A program made the translations under genes and the position numbers. The notes under the pieces were generated by a model. The model made no database searches. It saw nothing but the letters and a program-made list of their open reading frames with translations, and was not told the DNA's origin. A stretch of DNA of 64,000 nucleotides from Noviherbaspirillum cavernae (GTDB taxonomy: Bacteria > Pseudomonadota > Gammaproteobacteria > Burkholderiales > Burkholderiaceae_D), in NCBI RefSeq assembly GCF_003590875.1, contig NZ_QYUN01000002.1, forward strand, positions 930,001-994,000, read 5' to 3'. Below, piece after piece: positions 6,621-15,209 of the stretch (the first letter of the stretch is position 1; each line of letters opens with the position of its first letter).

Positions 6621-7424
6621 ATGGATATCACATTGATCATCGCCTTGCTGGCGCTGGGTGCGGCAGTGGGTTTTGCGGCAGGTTTGCTGGGCATCGGCGG
6701 CGGCATGCTGCTGGTGCCGTTCATAACGATGATCCTCGCGGCAAAGCACTTTCCCCAAGAGCTTGTCATACATATGGCGATCGCCACCTCATTGGCGACG
6801 ATCATGTTCACGTCGATCTCGTCGGTGCGCGCGCATCACGCGCGAGGTGCAGTGCTCTGGCGTGTCGTGAAACTGCTGGCCCCCGGTATTCTGATCGGTT
6901 CCTGGATCGGGCCATGGATCGGCGCCCAGATGGACTCCTCGACGCTGGCGGCGGCATTTGGCATTTTCGTCGCCTTTTCTGCGACCCAGATGCTGATCGA
7001 TAAAAAACCGGCTGCCTCGCGCGACTTGCCGAGCGCTCCCGGGATGTTCGGGGCGGGCGGCGTGATTGGCATGCTTGCAGGATTGGTCGGTGCTGGTGGC
7101 GGCTTTGTTTCCGTGCCCTTCATGACCTGGTGCAACGTCAGAATCCACAATGCCGTGGCGACCAGTGCAGCGCTCGGCTTCCCGATTGCACTGGCCGGCA
7201 CGCTGTCCAATATCTATTACGGAATGCGCGTGCCGGAGCTGCCTTCCGGTTCACTCGGCTATATCTATCTGCCAGCCCTGCTGGTGATTTCCATCGGCAG
7301 TGTGACCACCGCGCCGTTTGGTGCGAGGACCGCGCACAAGCTGCCCGTGAGATCGTTGAAGAAGGTGTTTGCCTTCACGCTGTATTCTCTGGCTGCGTAC
7401 ATGCTGTACAAGGCCTTGAGTTAA
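6621..7424 (+). CDS. TSUP (TauE/SafE) family membrane permease
   Basis: This 267-residue membrane protein of the TauE/SafE family exports sulfite/organosulfonates or similar small anions across the inner membrane. It has two homologous halves, each with the family's Gly-rich helix: GLLGIGGGMLLVPF (about 21-34) and GLVGAGGGFVSVPFM (about 155-169). About seven to eight hydrophobic segments are evident. The substrate cannot be told from sequence. The gene stands alone and converges on matB, with 8 bp between the stop codons. Confidence 0.85.
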   Translation: MDITLIIALLALGAAVGFAAGLLGIGGGMLLVPFITMILAAKHFPQELVIHMAIATSLATIMFTSISSVRAHHARGAVLWRVVKLLAPGILIGSWIGPWIGAQMDSSTLAAAFGIFVAFSATQMLIDKKPAASRDLPSAPGMFGAGGVIGMLAGLVGAGGGFVSVPFMTWCNVRIHNAVATSAALGFPIALAGTLSNIYYGMRVPELPSGSLGYIYLPALLVISIGSVTTAPFGARTAHKLPVRSLKKVFAFTLYSLAAYMLYKALS

Positions 7425-7432
7425 AGGGTGCT

Positions 7433-8941
7433 TCACGCGTCCTTGAACTGCTCCCTGAGCACGTTTTTCTGCACCTTGCCCATCGTGTTGCGGGGCAGGT
7501 CCGGCACGAAATGGACCCGCTTCGGCACCTTGAAGCCGGCGATCTTCAGCTTGAGCGCGCCGATCACGTCGGACTCCGACATCGCTGCATCGGGTTTGGT
7601 AACCACCACCGCTGTGACGGCCTCGCCGTAATCGGGATGCGGCACGCCGATCACGGCGGATTCAACCACGTCATCCAACTCGTCAATGAACGATTCGATC
7701 TCCTTCGGATAAACGTTGTAGCCGCCGGAAATGATCAGGTCCTTGCTGCGGCCGACGATGGACAGATAGCCCTTGTCGTCGACCCTGCCGACATCGCCGG
7801 TCTTGAAGTAGCCGTCCGCGGTGAATTCCTCTGAGGTCTTTTCCGGCATCCGCCAATAGCCCTTGAATACGTTCGGCCCCTTGACCTGTATGTCACCGAT
7901 CTCGCCGACTCCGCATGGCGTGCCGTCGCTCTTGACGACGCGCACCGCAACACCCGGCAGCGGCAAGCCGACCGTCCCGCCGATGCGTTCGCCGTCGCAG
8001 GGGTTGGATGTTTGCATCGCGGTTTCGCTCATGCCGTATCGTTCGAGAATCGTGTGGCCGGTGCGACGGGTGAATTCTTCGAAGGTGTCGAGCAAGAGCG
8101 GCGCGGAACCGGAAACGAACAGGCGCATGTTGGCGCAAGTGTTCGTGCCGAATTCCGGTTCGGCCAGCAGGCGCACATAGTAGGTCGGCACGCCCATGAA
8201 TACGGTCGCGCGCGGCAATTGACGCATCACTTGTGCGGCATCGAACTTCGGCAGGAAGATCATCTTGCTGCCATTGATCAGTGCGCCATGCGAGGCGACG
8301 AACAGGCCATGAATGTGAAACAGCGGCAGCGCATGCAGCAGCACATCGCCCTCCTGCCAGCGCCAGTAGTCGCGCAGCACTTTCGCATTGGAGGCGAGGT
8401 TGTCATGGGTAAGCATGACCCCCTTGCTGCGGCCCGTGGTGCCGGACGTGTACAGGATCGCGGCAAGCTCGTCCGGGCCTTTTTCCACGGTCTCGAAGGT
8501 GTCCGGCAAGTGCGCGGCGCGCGTCAGCAAGGAGCCATGCCGGTCGTCGCCCAGCGTGAACACATGGGTGGTGCCGGATTGGAACGCGATCTTCGACACC
8601 CAGCCGAAATTCTTCGGCGAACATACCACGACAGCCGGCTGAGCATCGTTGATGAAGTAATCGATTTCGGCTTCGCGGTAGGCGGTATTGAGCGGGAGAT
8701 AGACATGGCCGGCGCGCAGCGTCGCGAGGTACAGGATCAAGGCTTCCGGCGATTTTTCCACTTGCACCGCGATGCGTGAATCCTTCGGCAGCTTCAGGTT
8801 GGCCAGCAGGTTGGCGATTTTTGCGGTGGCGCGCTCGACGTCGCCCCAGGAATAGAAAAGCCCGTCATGCGTTTCGATGCAGCATGCGGAACGGTCTTGC
8901 GGGAAATGCGATTCGAAAAGAGCGTAGAGATTGGCGTTCAT
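7433..8941 (-). CDS. matB: Malonyl-CoA synthetase-like acyl-CoA synthetase
   Basis: This ANL-superfamily adenylating enzyme (502 residues) is predicted to make malonyl-CoA from malonate, ATP and CoA. Core motifs are ILYTSGTTGRSKGVM (residues 162-176), ERYGMSET, the TGDVGRVDDKGY hinge region, GGYNVYPKEIE and the C-terminal catalytic Lys in PRNTMGKVQK. The segment HALPLFHIHGLFVASHGAL and the 500-residue length resemble MatB more than longer acetyl-CoA or fatty acyl-CoA synthetases. Substrate assignment is by family resemblance and remains tentative. It is the last gene of a lysR-lgt-matB run with a 2-bp gap after lgt; no matA or matC is next to it. Confidence 0.78.
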   Translation of the reverse strand: MNANLYALFESHFPQDRSACCIETHDGLFYSWGDVERATAKIANLLANLKLPKDSRIAVQVEKSPEALILYLATLRAGHVYLPLNTAYREAEIDYFINDAQPAVVVCSPKNFGWVSKIAFQSGTTHVFTLGDDRHGSLLTRAAHLPDTFETVEKGPDELAAILYTSGTTGRSKGVMLTHDNLASNAKVLRDYWRWQEGDVLLHALPLFHIHGLFVASHGALINGSKMIFLPKFDAAQVMRQLPRATVFMGVPTYYVRLLAEPEFGTNTCANMRLFVSGSAPLLLDTFEEFTRRTGHTILERYGMSETAMQTSNPCDGERIGGTVGLPLPGVAVRVVKSDGTPCGVGEIGDIQVKGPNVFKGYWRMPEKTSEEFTADGYFKTGDVGRVDDKGYLSIVGRSKDLIISGGYNVYPKEIESFIDELDDVVESAVIGVPHPDYGEAVTAVVVTKPDAAMSESDVIGALKLKIAGFKVPKRVHFVPDLPRNTMGKVQKNVLREQFKDA

Positions 8942-8943
8942 GT

Positions 8944-9741
8944 TCAGCGCGGGTTTCTGCGATAGGTAACAAGCAGGGCGATCAGGCCGAAAGCGATCAT
9001 CGGCAGCGACAGCAGCTGTCCGGCGGAGATCGTGATGCCCGCAAACGACACCAGGTAATCGGGCGTACGGAAATACTCGGTAAAGAAGCGCGCCATCCCG
9101 TAGAGCATCACGAACATCGCGCCGACAGCGAGCGGCGGACGCGCCTTGCGTGCATACAGCCAGACGATGATGAATACCAGAACGCCATCAACCAGCGCCT
9201 GATAGATCGGCGAGGGATGACGCGGCAGGCTGTCAACATTGGGCCAGAGCATCGCCCATGGCAGAGAAGGATCAGCGGCGCGACCCGGCAACTCGGCATT
9301 GATGAAATTGCCGATGCGGCCGGCGGCGTAGCCGAGCGGCACGAGCGGCGCAATGAAGTCGAGGACATCGACCAGATTACGCCCGGCCTTGCGCGCCCAC
9401 AGCCACATCGCGAGAATGACGCCGAGGAATCCACCATGGAAGGACATGCCGCCTTTCCAGATCGCGATGATTTCCGCCGGATGCGAGAAGTAATAGCCCG
9501 GGTTGTAGAACAAGACCTCGCCCAGCCTGCCGCCGATCACCACGCCCAGCACGCCGTAGAACAGCATGTCGTCGAGGTCCTGATTCTTCCATCCCGCGGC
9601 CGCGATGTGCGGCTGGCGCACGCGCATTCTGCCGAGGACGAGGAATTGCACGAATGCGACCAGATACATCAGTCCGTACCAGTGGACGGACAGCGGCCCC
9701 AGTTTGAAGGCGATCGGATCGGGAAGAGGGTGTACAAGCAT
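8944..9741 (-). CDS. lgt: Prolipoprotein diacylglyceryl transferase
   Basis: This integral inner-membrane enzyme moves diacylglycerol from phosphatidylglycerol to the lipobox cysteine of prolipoproteins. The 265-residue protein has about seven membrane segments. Family motifs are [20 protein letters not shown] at the N-terminus, the SFHGGFLG segment with the essential His, the Lgt signature [14 protein letters not shown], and [13 protein letters not shown]. Its ATG directly abuts the lysR stop codon (TAG|ATG), and matB starts 2 bp after it, so the three are probably co-transcribed. Confidence 0.95.
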   Translation of the reverse strand: MLVHPLPDPIAFKLGPLSVHWYGLMYLVAFVQFLVLGRMRVRQPHIAAAGWKNQDLDDMLFYGVLGVVIGGRLGEVLFYNPGYYFSHPAEIIAIWKGGMSFHGGFLGVILAMWLWARKAGRNLVDVLDFIAPLVPLGYAAGRIGNFINAELPGRAADPSLPWAMLWPNVDSLPRHPSPIYQALVDGVLVFIIVWLYARKARPPLAVGAMFVMLYGMARFFTEYFRTPDYLVSFAGITISAGQLLSLPMIAFGLIALLVTYRRNPR

Positions 9742-10644
9742 CTATCGTTTCTTTCGCAATAGTTCGAGGAAGGCACGCAGTATCGGCGACGCATTGTCGC
9801 GCCGCCAGGCAAGGCCGGTTTCCACCGACAGGGTCTTGCCGGTCAGGTTTTTGTATTCGACGCCGGGGCGCTTCAGATTCGACACCGATTGTGGCACAAG
9901 CGCGATGCCCATGCCGGCCGACACCAGGCCGACAATGGTCTGCATCTGAATCGCTTCCTGCCCGATGCGCGGCGTCAGGCCGGCGTCGCGGAAGGACGCC
10001 AGGATTGCATCGTGAAAGGCGGGGGCAATGCGACGCGGGAAAATGATCAAGGGCATGTCGGCGAGCGCCTGCAATGACACGCTGCTCTTGCTGCGCAATG
10101 GCTTGAGTCCCTGCGGCATCGCCACGATGAGCGGCTCGGACAGCACGGTCAGATAATCCAGTTCTGCCTTCGCCTTCTCCGGCAAGGGCGGGATCAGCAA
10201 TCCCGCATCGATTCTGCCCTGCATCAGGTCGTCGAGCTGGATGTCGGTCGTCGCTTCGCGCAGGTCGATCTGCACTTGCGGATAGCGTTCGCGGAATTCG
10301 CGCAGCAGTGGAGGCAGCAGGCTGTAGTCAGCCGTCGAGACGAACGACAGCGACAACAGGCCCGATTCGCCCGAGGCCGCGCGCCGCACGAGATCGGGCA
10401 AGGTGCCGGCTTGCTGCAGAATGCGGCGCGCCTCGGGCAGCAGGGCGATGCCCGCCGGCGTCAGGGCCACGCTGCGCTTGGTGCGGGCGAACAGCGGCGT
10501 GCCCAGTGCAGCCTCAAGCGACTGAATGGTCTGCGACAGCGGCGGCTGTGTCATGTGCAATCGAAGCGCCGCACGACCGAAGTGACTTTCTTCTGCCACC
10601 GCGACGAAATAGCGCAATTGCCGAAGTTCAATATTCATATGCAA
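9742..10644 (-). CDS. LysR-family transcriptional regulator
   Basis: This 300-residue LysR protein has an N-terminal winged HTH (LRQLRYFVAVAEESHFGRAA then LRLHMTQPPLSQTIQSLE) and a C-terminal periplasmic-binding-like effector domain. It lies divergently from ilvD with about 98 bp between start codons, the classical arrangement for LysR control of the neighbouring gene, so ilvD or branched-chain amino-acid metabolism is the likely target. The AT-rich interval upstream (10640-10690) would hold its operator. A second ATG two codons downstream is an alternative start. Its effector is unknown. Confidence 0.88.
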   Translation of the reverse strand: MHMNIELRQLRYFVAVAEESHFGRAALRLHMTQPPLSQTIQSLEAALGTPLFARTKRSVALTPAGIALLPEARRILQQAGTLPDLVRRAASGESGLLSLSFVSTADYSLLPPLLREFRERYPQVQIDLREATTDIQLDDLMQGRIDAGLLIPPLPEKAKAELDYLTVLSEPLIVAMPQGLKPLRSKSSVSLQALADMPLIIFPRRIAPAFHDAILASFRDAGLTPRIGQEAIQMQTIVGLVSAGMGIALVPQSVSNLKRPGVEYKNLTGKTLSVETGLAWRRDNASPILRAFLELLRKKR

Positions 10645-10742
10645 TTCATATTAATCGGTAATGAATCATATATTTGACAGATGGCTTTGCGCAAGGCACC
10701 CTAACGCTCTTCATATTATTCACCTGCCATTTTGGAGGCCTC

Positions 10743-12416
10743 ATGGCATTCAACCGCCGTTCGAAAAACGTCACGCAAGGCGTGGCCCGCAGCCCGAATC
10801 GCTCGATGTATTACGCGATGGGTTATCAGAAGGAAGACTTCGACAATCCGATGATCGGCATTGCCAACGGCCACTCGACCATCACTCCCTGCAACTCCGG
10901 CCTGCAAAAGCTGGCAGATATTGCCATCAAGACCGTCAAGGAATCCGGCGCGAATCCGCAAGTGTTCGGCACGCCGACCATTTCCGACGGCATGTCGATG
11001 GGTACGGAAGGCATGAAATTCTCGCTGATTTCGCGCGAAGTGATCGCCGACTGTATCGAGACGGCGGTCAATGGCCAGTGGATGGATGGCTGCGTGGTGA
11101 TCGGCGGCTGCGACAAGAACATGCCGGGTGGCATGATCGCCATGGCGCGTACCAATGTACCCAGCATCTACGTCTACGGCGGCACCATCAAACCGGGCAA
11201 ATGGAAGGGACAGGACCTGACCATCGTGTCTGCGTTCGAAGCCGTCGGTGAATTTACCGCTGGCCGCATGTCGCAGGAAGATTTCGAAGGCGTGGAAAAA
11301 AATGCCTGTCCGTCTTCCGGTTCCTGCGGCGGCATGTACACCGCCAACACCATGTCCTCGTCGTTTGAGGCGCTCGGCATGTCGCTGCTGTATTCCTCGA
11401 CCATGGCCAACCCGGATGACGAAAAGGTCGGCTCGGCCGCCGAATCCGCGCGTGTGCTGGTGGAAGCAGTCAAGCGCGACCTGAAGCCGCGCGACATCAT
11501 CACCCGCAAATCAATCGAGAATGCAGTCGCCGTGATCATGGCAACCGGCGGCTCGACCAATGCGGTGTTGCACTTTCTGGCGATTGCCCATGCCGCCGAG
11601 GTGGAGTGGACCATCGACGATTTCGAGCGGATGCGCCGCAAGGTTCCGGTGATCTGCGACCTGAAGCCGTCCGGCAAGTATGTCGCGACCGATCTCCACA
11701 AGGCCGGCGGCATTCCACAAGTGATGAAGATTCTGCTGAATGCCGGTCTGCTGCACGGCGATTGCATGACCATTACCGGCCGCACCATGGCGGAAGAGTT
11801 GGCGAACGTGCCGGACGTGCCGCGCGCCGATCAGGACGTGATTCGCACGATTGACAAGGCGCTGTACGATGAAGGACATCTCGCCATCCTGAAGGGCAAT
11901 CTGTCGCCGGACGGCTGCGTCGCCAAGATCAGCGGTTTGAAGAATCCGGTCATCACCGGACCGGCGCGCGTGTTCAATGACGAATACTCTGCGATGGACG
12001 CGATCCTTGCCGACAAGATCAAGGCAGGCGACATCCTCGTGTTGCGCTACCTCGGCCCGAAGGGCGGACCGGGCATGCCGGAAATGCTGGCGCCGACTTC
12101 CGCCATCATCGGCAAGGGCTTGGGCGAGTCGGTCGGACTCATTACTGACGGTCGTTTCTCCGGCGGCACCTGGGGCATGGTGGTTGGTCACGTTACACCG
12201 GAGGCTTTTGCTGGCGGCACCATCGCCTTGGTGCAGGAAGGCGACAGCATCACCATCGACGCGCACCAGCAATTGATCCAGCTGAATGTGGCGGACGAAG
12301 AAATCGCCCGTCGCCGTGCGAACTGGAAAGCGCCTGCGCCGAAGTACACGCGCGGTGTGCTGGCGAAGTTCGCCGCGCTGGCTTCGCCGGCAAGCAAAGG
12401 GGCAGTCACGGGCTGA
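10743..12416 (+). CDS. ilvD: Dihydroxy-acid dehydratase
   Basis: This enzyme dehydrates 2,3-dihydroxy-3-methyl(valer/butyr)ate to the 2-keto acid, the third common step of valine, isoleucine and leucine synthesis. With the start at 10743 it is 557 residues, the usual length. Fe-S ligands are evident at C50 (TITPCNSG), C123 ([10 protein letters not shown]) and C195 ([11 protein letters not shown]), the three-cysteine pattern of this family. The C-terminal [14 protein letters not shown] segment is also conserved. The longer in-frame extension upstream lacks family similarity; GGAGGCCTC just before 10743 supports this start. It stands alone with its own terminator and a divergent LysR gene. Confidence 0.96.
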   Translation: MAFNRRSKNVTQGVARSPNRSMYYAMGYQKEDFDNPMIGIANGHSTITPCNSGLQKLADIAIKTVKESGANPQVFGTPTISDGMSMGTEGMKFSLISREVIADCIETAVNGQWMDGCVVIGGCDKNMPGGMIAMARTNVPSIYVYGGTIKPGKWKGQDLTIVSAFEAVGEFTAGRMSQEDFEGVEKNACPSSGSCGGMYTANTMSSSFEALGMSLLYSSTMANPDDEKVGSAAESARVLVEAVKRDLKPRDIITRKSIENAVAVIMATGGSTNAVLHFLAIAHAAEVEWTIDDFERMRRKVPVICDLKPSGKYVATDLHKAGGIPQVMKILLNAGLLHGDCMTITGRTMAEELANVPDVPRADQDVIRTIDKALYDEGHLAILKGNLSPDGCVAKISGLKNPVITGPARVFNDEYSAMDAILADKIKAGDILVLRYLGPKGGPGMPEMLAPTSAIIGKGLGESVGLITDGRFSGGTWGMVVGHVTPEAFAGGTIALVQEGDSITIDAHQQLIQLNVADEEIARRRANWKAPAPKYTRGVLAKFAALASPASKGAVTG

Positions 12417-12433
12417 TTGACTTTGTGCAAATG

Positions 12434-12462
12434 AAAAGGCCGGAGCGATTCCGGCCTTTTTT
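12434..12462 (+). terminator. Terminator after ilvD
   Basis: AAAAGGCCGGA/TCCGGCCTTTT forms a stem with a short loop followed by T's. The A-rich 5' side also allows it to serve the convergent small gene. Confidence 0.88.
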
Positions 12463-12491
12463 GTTTTGCATGTTGAAGTATGACGTGCAGT

Positions 12492-12716
12492 CTATTTTTT
12501 GAATGTCTTTTTGACACGCTCTTGTCGTGCTTTCTCCAGCTGCTCTGCCGCCTTGCGCTTGTCCAGTCCGAACATTTTCTCGATGAATTCGAACCACACG
12601 AAAGCAAGCGCAAACAGGCCCGCGACCCACCACCACGACAAATCGGCGAACAGTCCGATCTCGAAAAATCGCAGCAATGACAAAGCGACAATAAGAACAA
12701 TTAACGGCATATGCAT
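12492..12716 (-). CDS. Small Trp-rich membrane protein (TIGR04438-type)
   Basis: This 74-residue protein has an N-terminal membrane segment (PLIVLIVALSLLRFFEIGLF), a Trp cluster (LSWWWVAGLFALAFVWFEF) forming a second membrane helix, and a highly charged C-terminal tail (DKRKAAEQLEKARQERVKK). It matches my recollection of the TIGR04438 'small Trp-rich protein' family of betaproteobacteria. The function is unknown. It converges on ilvD and has its own short upstream region. Confidence 0.7.
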   Translation of the reverse strand: MHMPLIVLIVALSLLRFFEIGLFADLSWWWVAGLFALAFVWFEFIEKMFGLDKRKAAEQLEKARQERVKKTFKK

Positions 12717-12885
12717 TCCTTTGAATCAAGCATATTGTGAACGAGTGTAACGGTCAATCGAGACTGTCAACGCGCTGTTTCGGCCCGGAGTTATAGGGAG
12801 GCATGCTGTGTTTTTTGCGCGAATGCCAAGCTTGATTAAAACAGAAACACGGTAGAATCACCCAGTCATCATTTTGGAGAAGGTA

Positions 12886-13194
12886 ATGAAACGTTCCTTG
12901 TTGCTTTGTTTGGCTTTTGGCACACTGATTTCCAACGCGGCGATGGCGAATGCCGATCTGGCAAAAGCGAAGAACTGCATGGCCTGCCACGCGGTGGCAA
13001 ACAAGGTGGTCGGCCCCTCATTCAAGGACATTGCCGCGAAATACGCGGGTCAGAAGGATGCGGAAGACAAATTGACACAGAAAGTGTTGAAGGGAGGCAG
13101 CGGTGTGTGGGGCGCGGTCCCGATGCCGGCTAACGCACAAGTCAGCGACGCCGAAGCGCGCACGCTTGTGAAATGGGTGATGTCGCAGAAATAA
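12886..13194 (+). CDS. Class I cytochrome c (c551/c552 type)
   Basis: This small periplasmic electron carrier has a Sec signal peptide (residues 1-21, ending AMA), a haem-binding motif CMACH at residues 31-35, and the distal Met ligand M80 in GAVPMPANAQVS. The mature size is about 81 residues, as in cytochromes c551/c552 that donate electrons to cytochrome oxidases or nitrite reductase. The ATG at 12886 follows GGAGAAGGTA; an in-frame TTG 12 bp upstream is less likely. It is monocistronic with its own terminator. Confidence 0.9.
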   Translation: MKRSLLLCLAFGTLISNAAMANADLAKAKNCMACHAVANKVVGPSFKDIAAKYAGQKDAEDKLTQKVLKGGSGVWGAVPMPANAQVSDAEARTLVKWVMSQK

Positions 13195-13212
13195 CGATAC
13201 CCGACCCGTTCA

Positions 13213-13243
13213 AAAAGCGCTCTGATGAGCGCTTTTGTTTTTT
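13213..13243 (+). terminator. Terminator after cytochrome c gene
   Basis: The stem AAAAGCGCTC/GAGCGCTTTT is followed by a T-rich run. Confidence 0.85.
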
Positions 13244-13266
13244 GCAGGACACACAAGAAAGCGCAT

Positions 13267-13300
13267 AAAAAAACGCCCGATCCGAAGACCGGGCGTTTTC
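13267..13300 (-). terminator. Terminator after the amino-acid binding protein gene
   Basis: AACGCCCG/CGGGCGTT forms the stem, with seven A's on the left giving a T tract on the minus strand. It lies 23 bp past the stop codon. Confidence 0.85.
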
Positions 13301-13323
13301 ATGTCGAGGCGTGTGCTGATTGA

Positions 13324-14469
13324 TTAGCGCACCACAGCGATCTGTTCGCGCTTGCCACCCTTGTAGGTGTACAGCGTCAGTGCGCCGTTCTTGATGTCGC
13401 CCTTGGGGTCGAACACGATCTGGCCGGTGACGCCCTTGTAGTTGATCTTCGCCAGTTCCGGCAGATACTTGGCCGGATCGGTGGAGTTGGCTTTCTTCAT
13501 CGCTTCCACCATCACCAAGGTCGCGTCGTACACATACGGTGCATAGATCTGCACCTCGGTGCCGAACTTCTTCTTGTAGGCGGCACGGAAGTCTTCCATG
13601 CCTTTCTTCTGTGCGTCTTCCACGCCGCCGGCTTCGGCGCACACTACCTGTCCCTCGCCGAGTGCATCGCCCGCCAGCTTGATCAGGCCTTCGGTGCAGA
13701 CGCCGTCGCCACCCATGAACTTGGCATTGATGCCCAGCGCCTTCATCTGGCGCAGCATCGGACCGGCCACTGCATCCATGCCGCCGAAGAACACGACGTC
13801 CGGATTCTTGGCCTTGATCGCAGTCAGAATCGCATTGAAGTCGGTCGCCTTGTCGTTGGTGTATTGCTGGGCCACCACTTGCACGCCCTTGGCCTTGGCA
13901 CCCTTCATGAATTCATCAGCCACGCCTTGGCCGTATGCGGTACGGTCATCAATCACGGCCACTTTCTTGGCGCCCAGCTTGTCGGCTGCGTAGCGGCCCA
14001 GCGTGCCGCCCAGCTGGCCGTCATTGGCGACCACGCGGAACGCGGTCTTGAAGCCTTGTTGGGTGTATTTCGGGTTGGTAGCGGACGGAGAGATTTGCGG
14101 GATGCCGGCGTCGTGGTAAATCTTGGAAGCCGGAATGGTGGTGCCGGAGTTCAGGTGACCGATGACGCCGTTGATCTTGGCATCGACCAGTTTCTGGGCA
14201 GCGGAGGTACCTTGTTTCGGGTCGGCCGCATCGTCTTCGGCCAGCAGTTCAAACTTGACCTTCTTGCCGCCGATCGTCAGGCCCTTGGCATTCAACTCCT
14301 CGATGGCCATGCGAGCGCCGTTTTCATTGTCTTTTCCGAGGTGAGCGATGGGGCCGGAGATCGGGCCGACGTGGCCGATCTTGACGACTTGTTCCTGGGC
14401 GAAAGCAGCACCTGCAAAGGCAAAGGCCAGAGCGCCTGCCAGCGGGATCATTTTTGTTGTGACCTGCAT
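13324..14469 (-). CDS. livK: Branched-chain-type amino-acid ABC transporter binding protein
   Basis: This periplasmic substrate-binding protein of the Leu/Ile/Val-BP family has 381 residues. A signal peptide ends AFA at residue 24. The type I fold begins QVVKIGHVGPISGP and includes SGTTIPASKIYHDAGIPQIS, a ligand-contact region, and the hinge AVIDDRTAYGQGVADEF. No permease or ATPase genes are adjacent, so it either uses distant partners or serves an unlinked transporter. A strong ribosome site (GGAGGGT) precedes the ATG. A divergent Lrp-type regulator and nearby dadA hint at alanine or another neutral amino acid as ligand; this is inference. Confidence 0.85.
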   Translation of the reverse strand: MQVTTKMIPLAGALAFAFAGAAFAQEQVVKIGHVGPISGPIAHLGKDNENGARMAIEELNAKGLTIGGKKVKFELLAEDDAADPKQGTSAAQKLVDAKINGVIGHLNSGTTIPASKIYHDAGIPQISPSATNPKYTQQGFKTAFRVVANDGQLGGTLGRYAADKLGAKKVAVIDDRTAYGQGVADEFMKGAKAKGVQVVAQQYTNDKATDFNAILTAIKAKNPDVVFFGGMDAVAGPMLRQMKALGINAKFMGGDGVCTEGLIKLAGDALGEGQVVCAEAGGVEDAQKKGMEDFRAAYKKKFGTEVQIYAPYVYDATLVMVEAMKKANSTDPAKYLPELAKINYKGVTGQIVFDPKGDIKNGALTLYTYKGGKREQIAVVR

Positions 14470-14615
14470 AAAATACCCTCCTAAGGATTGAAAAAATACA
14501 AGGTTACTGCAACACTCACCTATTCAGATTTTCTGAACAAGCAGACGGTACAACATAAAAAACTGTTAGCAAAGAGTTTTCATATGGTTTTTTTGAAAAT
14601 TCATGACTTTTCTCT

Positions 14616-15125
14616 ATGCCTAAATTTCATGTCCTGGACAAGGTTGATCGCAAGCTGTTGAACCTTCTGCAGAAAGACAATCAGATCCCCACTCGCACTT
14701 TGGCCGAAAAAGTGCATATCTCCCAGCCCACCTGCCTGCGCCGCATTCGCGACTTGCGCGCGGCGGGGATTATCAGCGCGGACGTTGCCATGGTCGATCC
14801 ATTTGCACTTGGCTACGGCATGCTGGCGTTTCTTGAAGTGTCGTTGAACAACCAATCCGACGAACACATGCAGGAATTCGAAGCGCGCATGGCCAAGGAG
14901 TCCGAGGTCATGCAGTGCTATTTCGTCTCCGGGGACTATGACTATTTCCTGGTGGTCCATGTCATCGATATGGATGCCTACTATCAATTCGTGCGGCGCG
15001 TCATCTCAGGATCGGGAAATGTGCGGCATTTCCAGTCCAGATTTCCGATGAAACGCGCCAAATTCGCCACCCGCGTCGCCTTTGACGAAAAGCTTGCAGA
15101 GGTGCAAGTGCGCGTCTCCAAATAA
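14616..15125 (+). CDS. Lrp/AsnC-family transcriptional regulator
   Basis: This 169-residue feast/famine regulator has an N-terminal HTH (LNLLQKDNQIPTRTLAEKVH then ISQPTCLRRIRDLRAAG) and a C-terminal RAM domain (residues about 70-150; MAKESEVMQCYFVSGDYDYF) that binds amino acids and makes dimers/octamers. It lies divergently from the livK-like gene (146 bp between starts) and converges on dadA. In other proteobacteria Lrp homologues (DadR, Lrp) activate dadA, so control of D-amino-acid catabolism is likely. Confidence 0.9.
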   Translation: MPKFHVLDKVDRKLLNLLQKDNQIPTRTLAEKVHISQPTCLRRIRDLRAAGIISADVAMVDPFALGYGMLAFLEVSLNNQSDEHMQEFEARMAKESEVMQCYFVSGDYDYFLVVHVIDMDAYYQFVRRVISGSGNVRHFQSRFPMKRAKFATRVAFDEKLAEVQVRVSK

Positions 15126-15147
15126 TTCTTATACCCCTATAACGCAG

Positions 15148-15193
15148 ATGCGCCCCGAGAGATGACAGATTCTCTCGGGGCGCATCGGTTTTT
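15148..15193. terminator. Bidirectional terminator between lrp-like gene and dadA
   Basis: A perfect 14-bp stem, ATGCGCCCCGAGAG/CTCTCGGGGCGCAT, with a 10-nt loop lies between the two convergent stop codons. T's follow on the plus side. Confidence 0.85.
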
Positions 15194-15209
15194 CAGCACT
15201 GCAAGCTTG

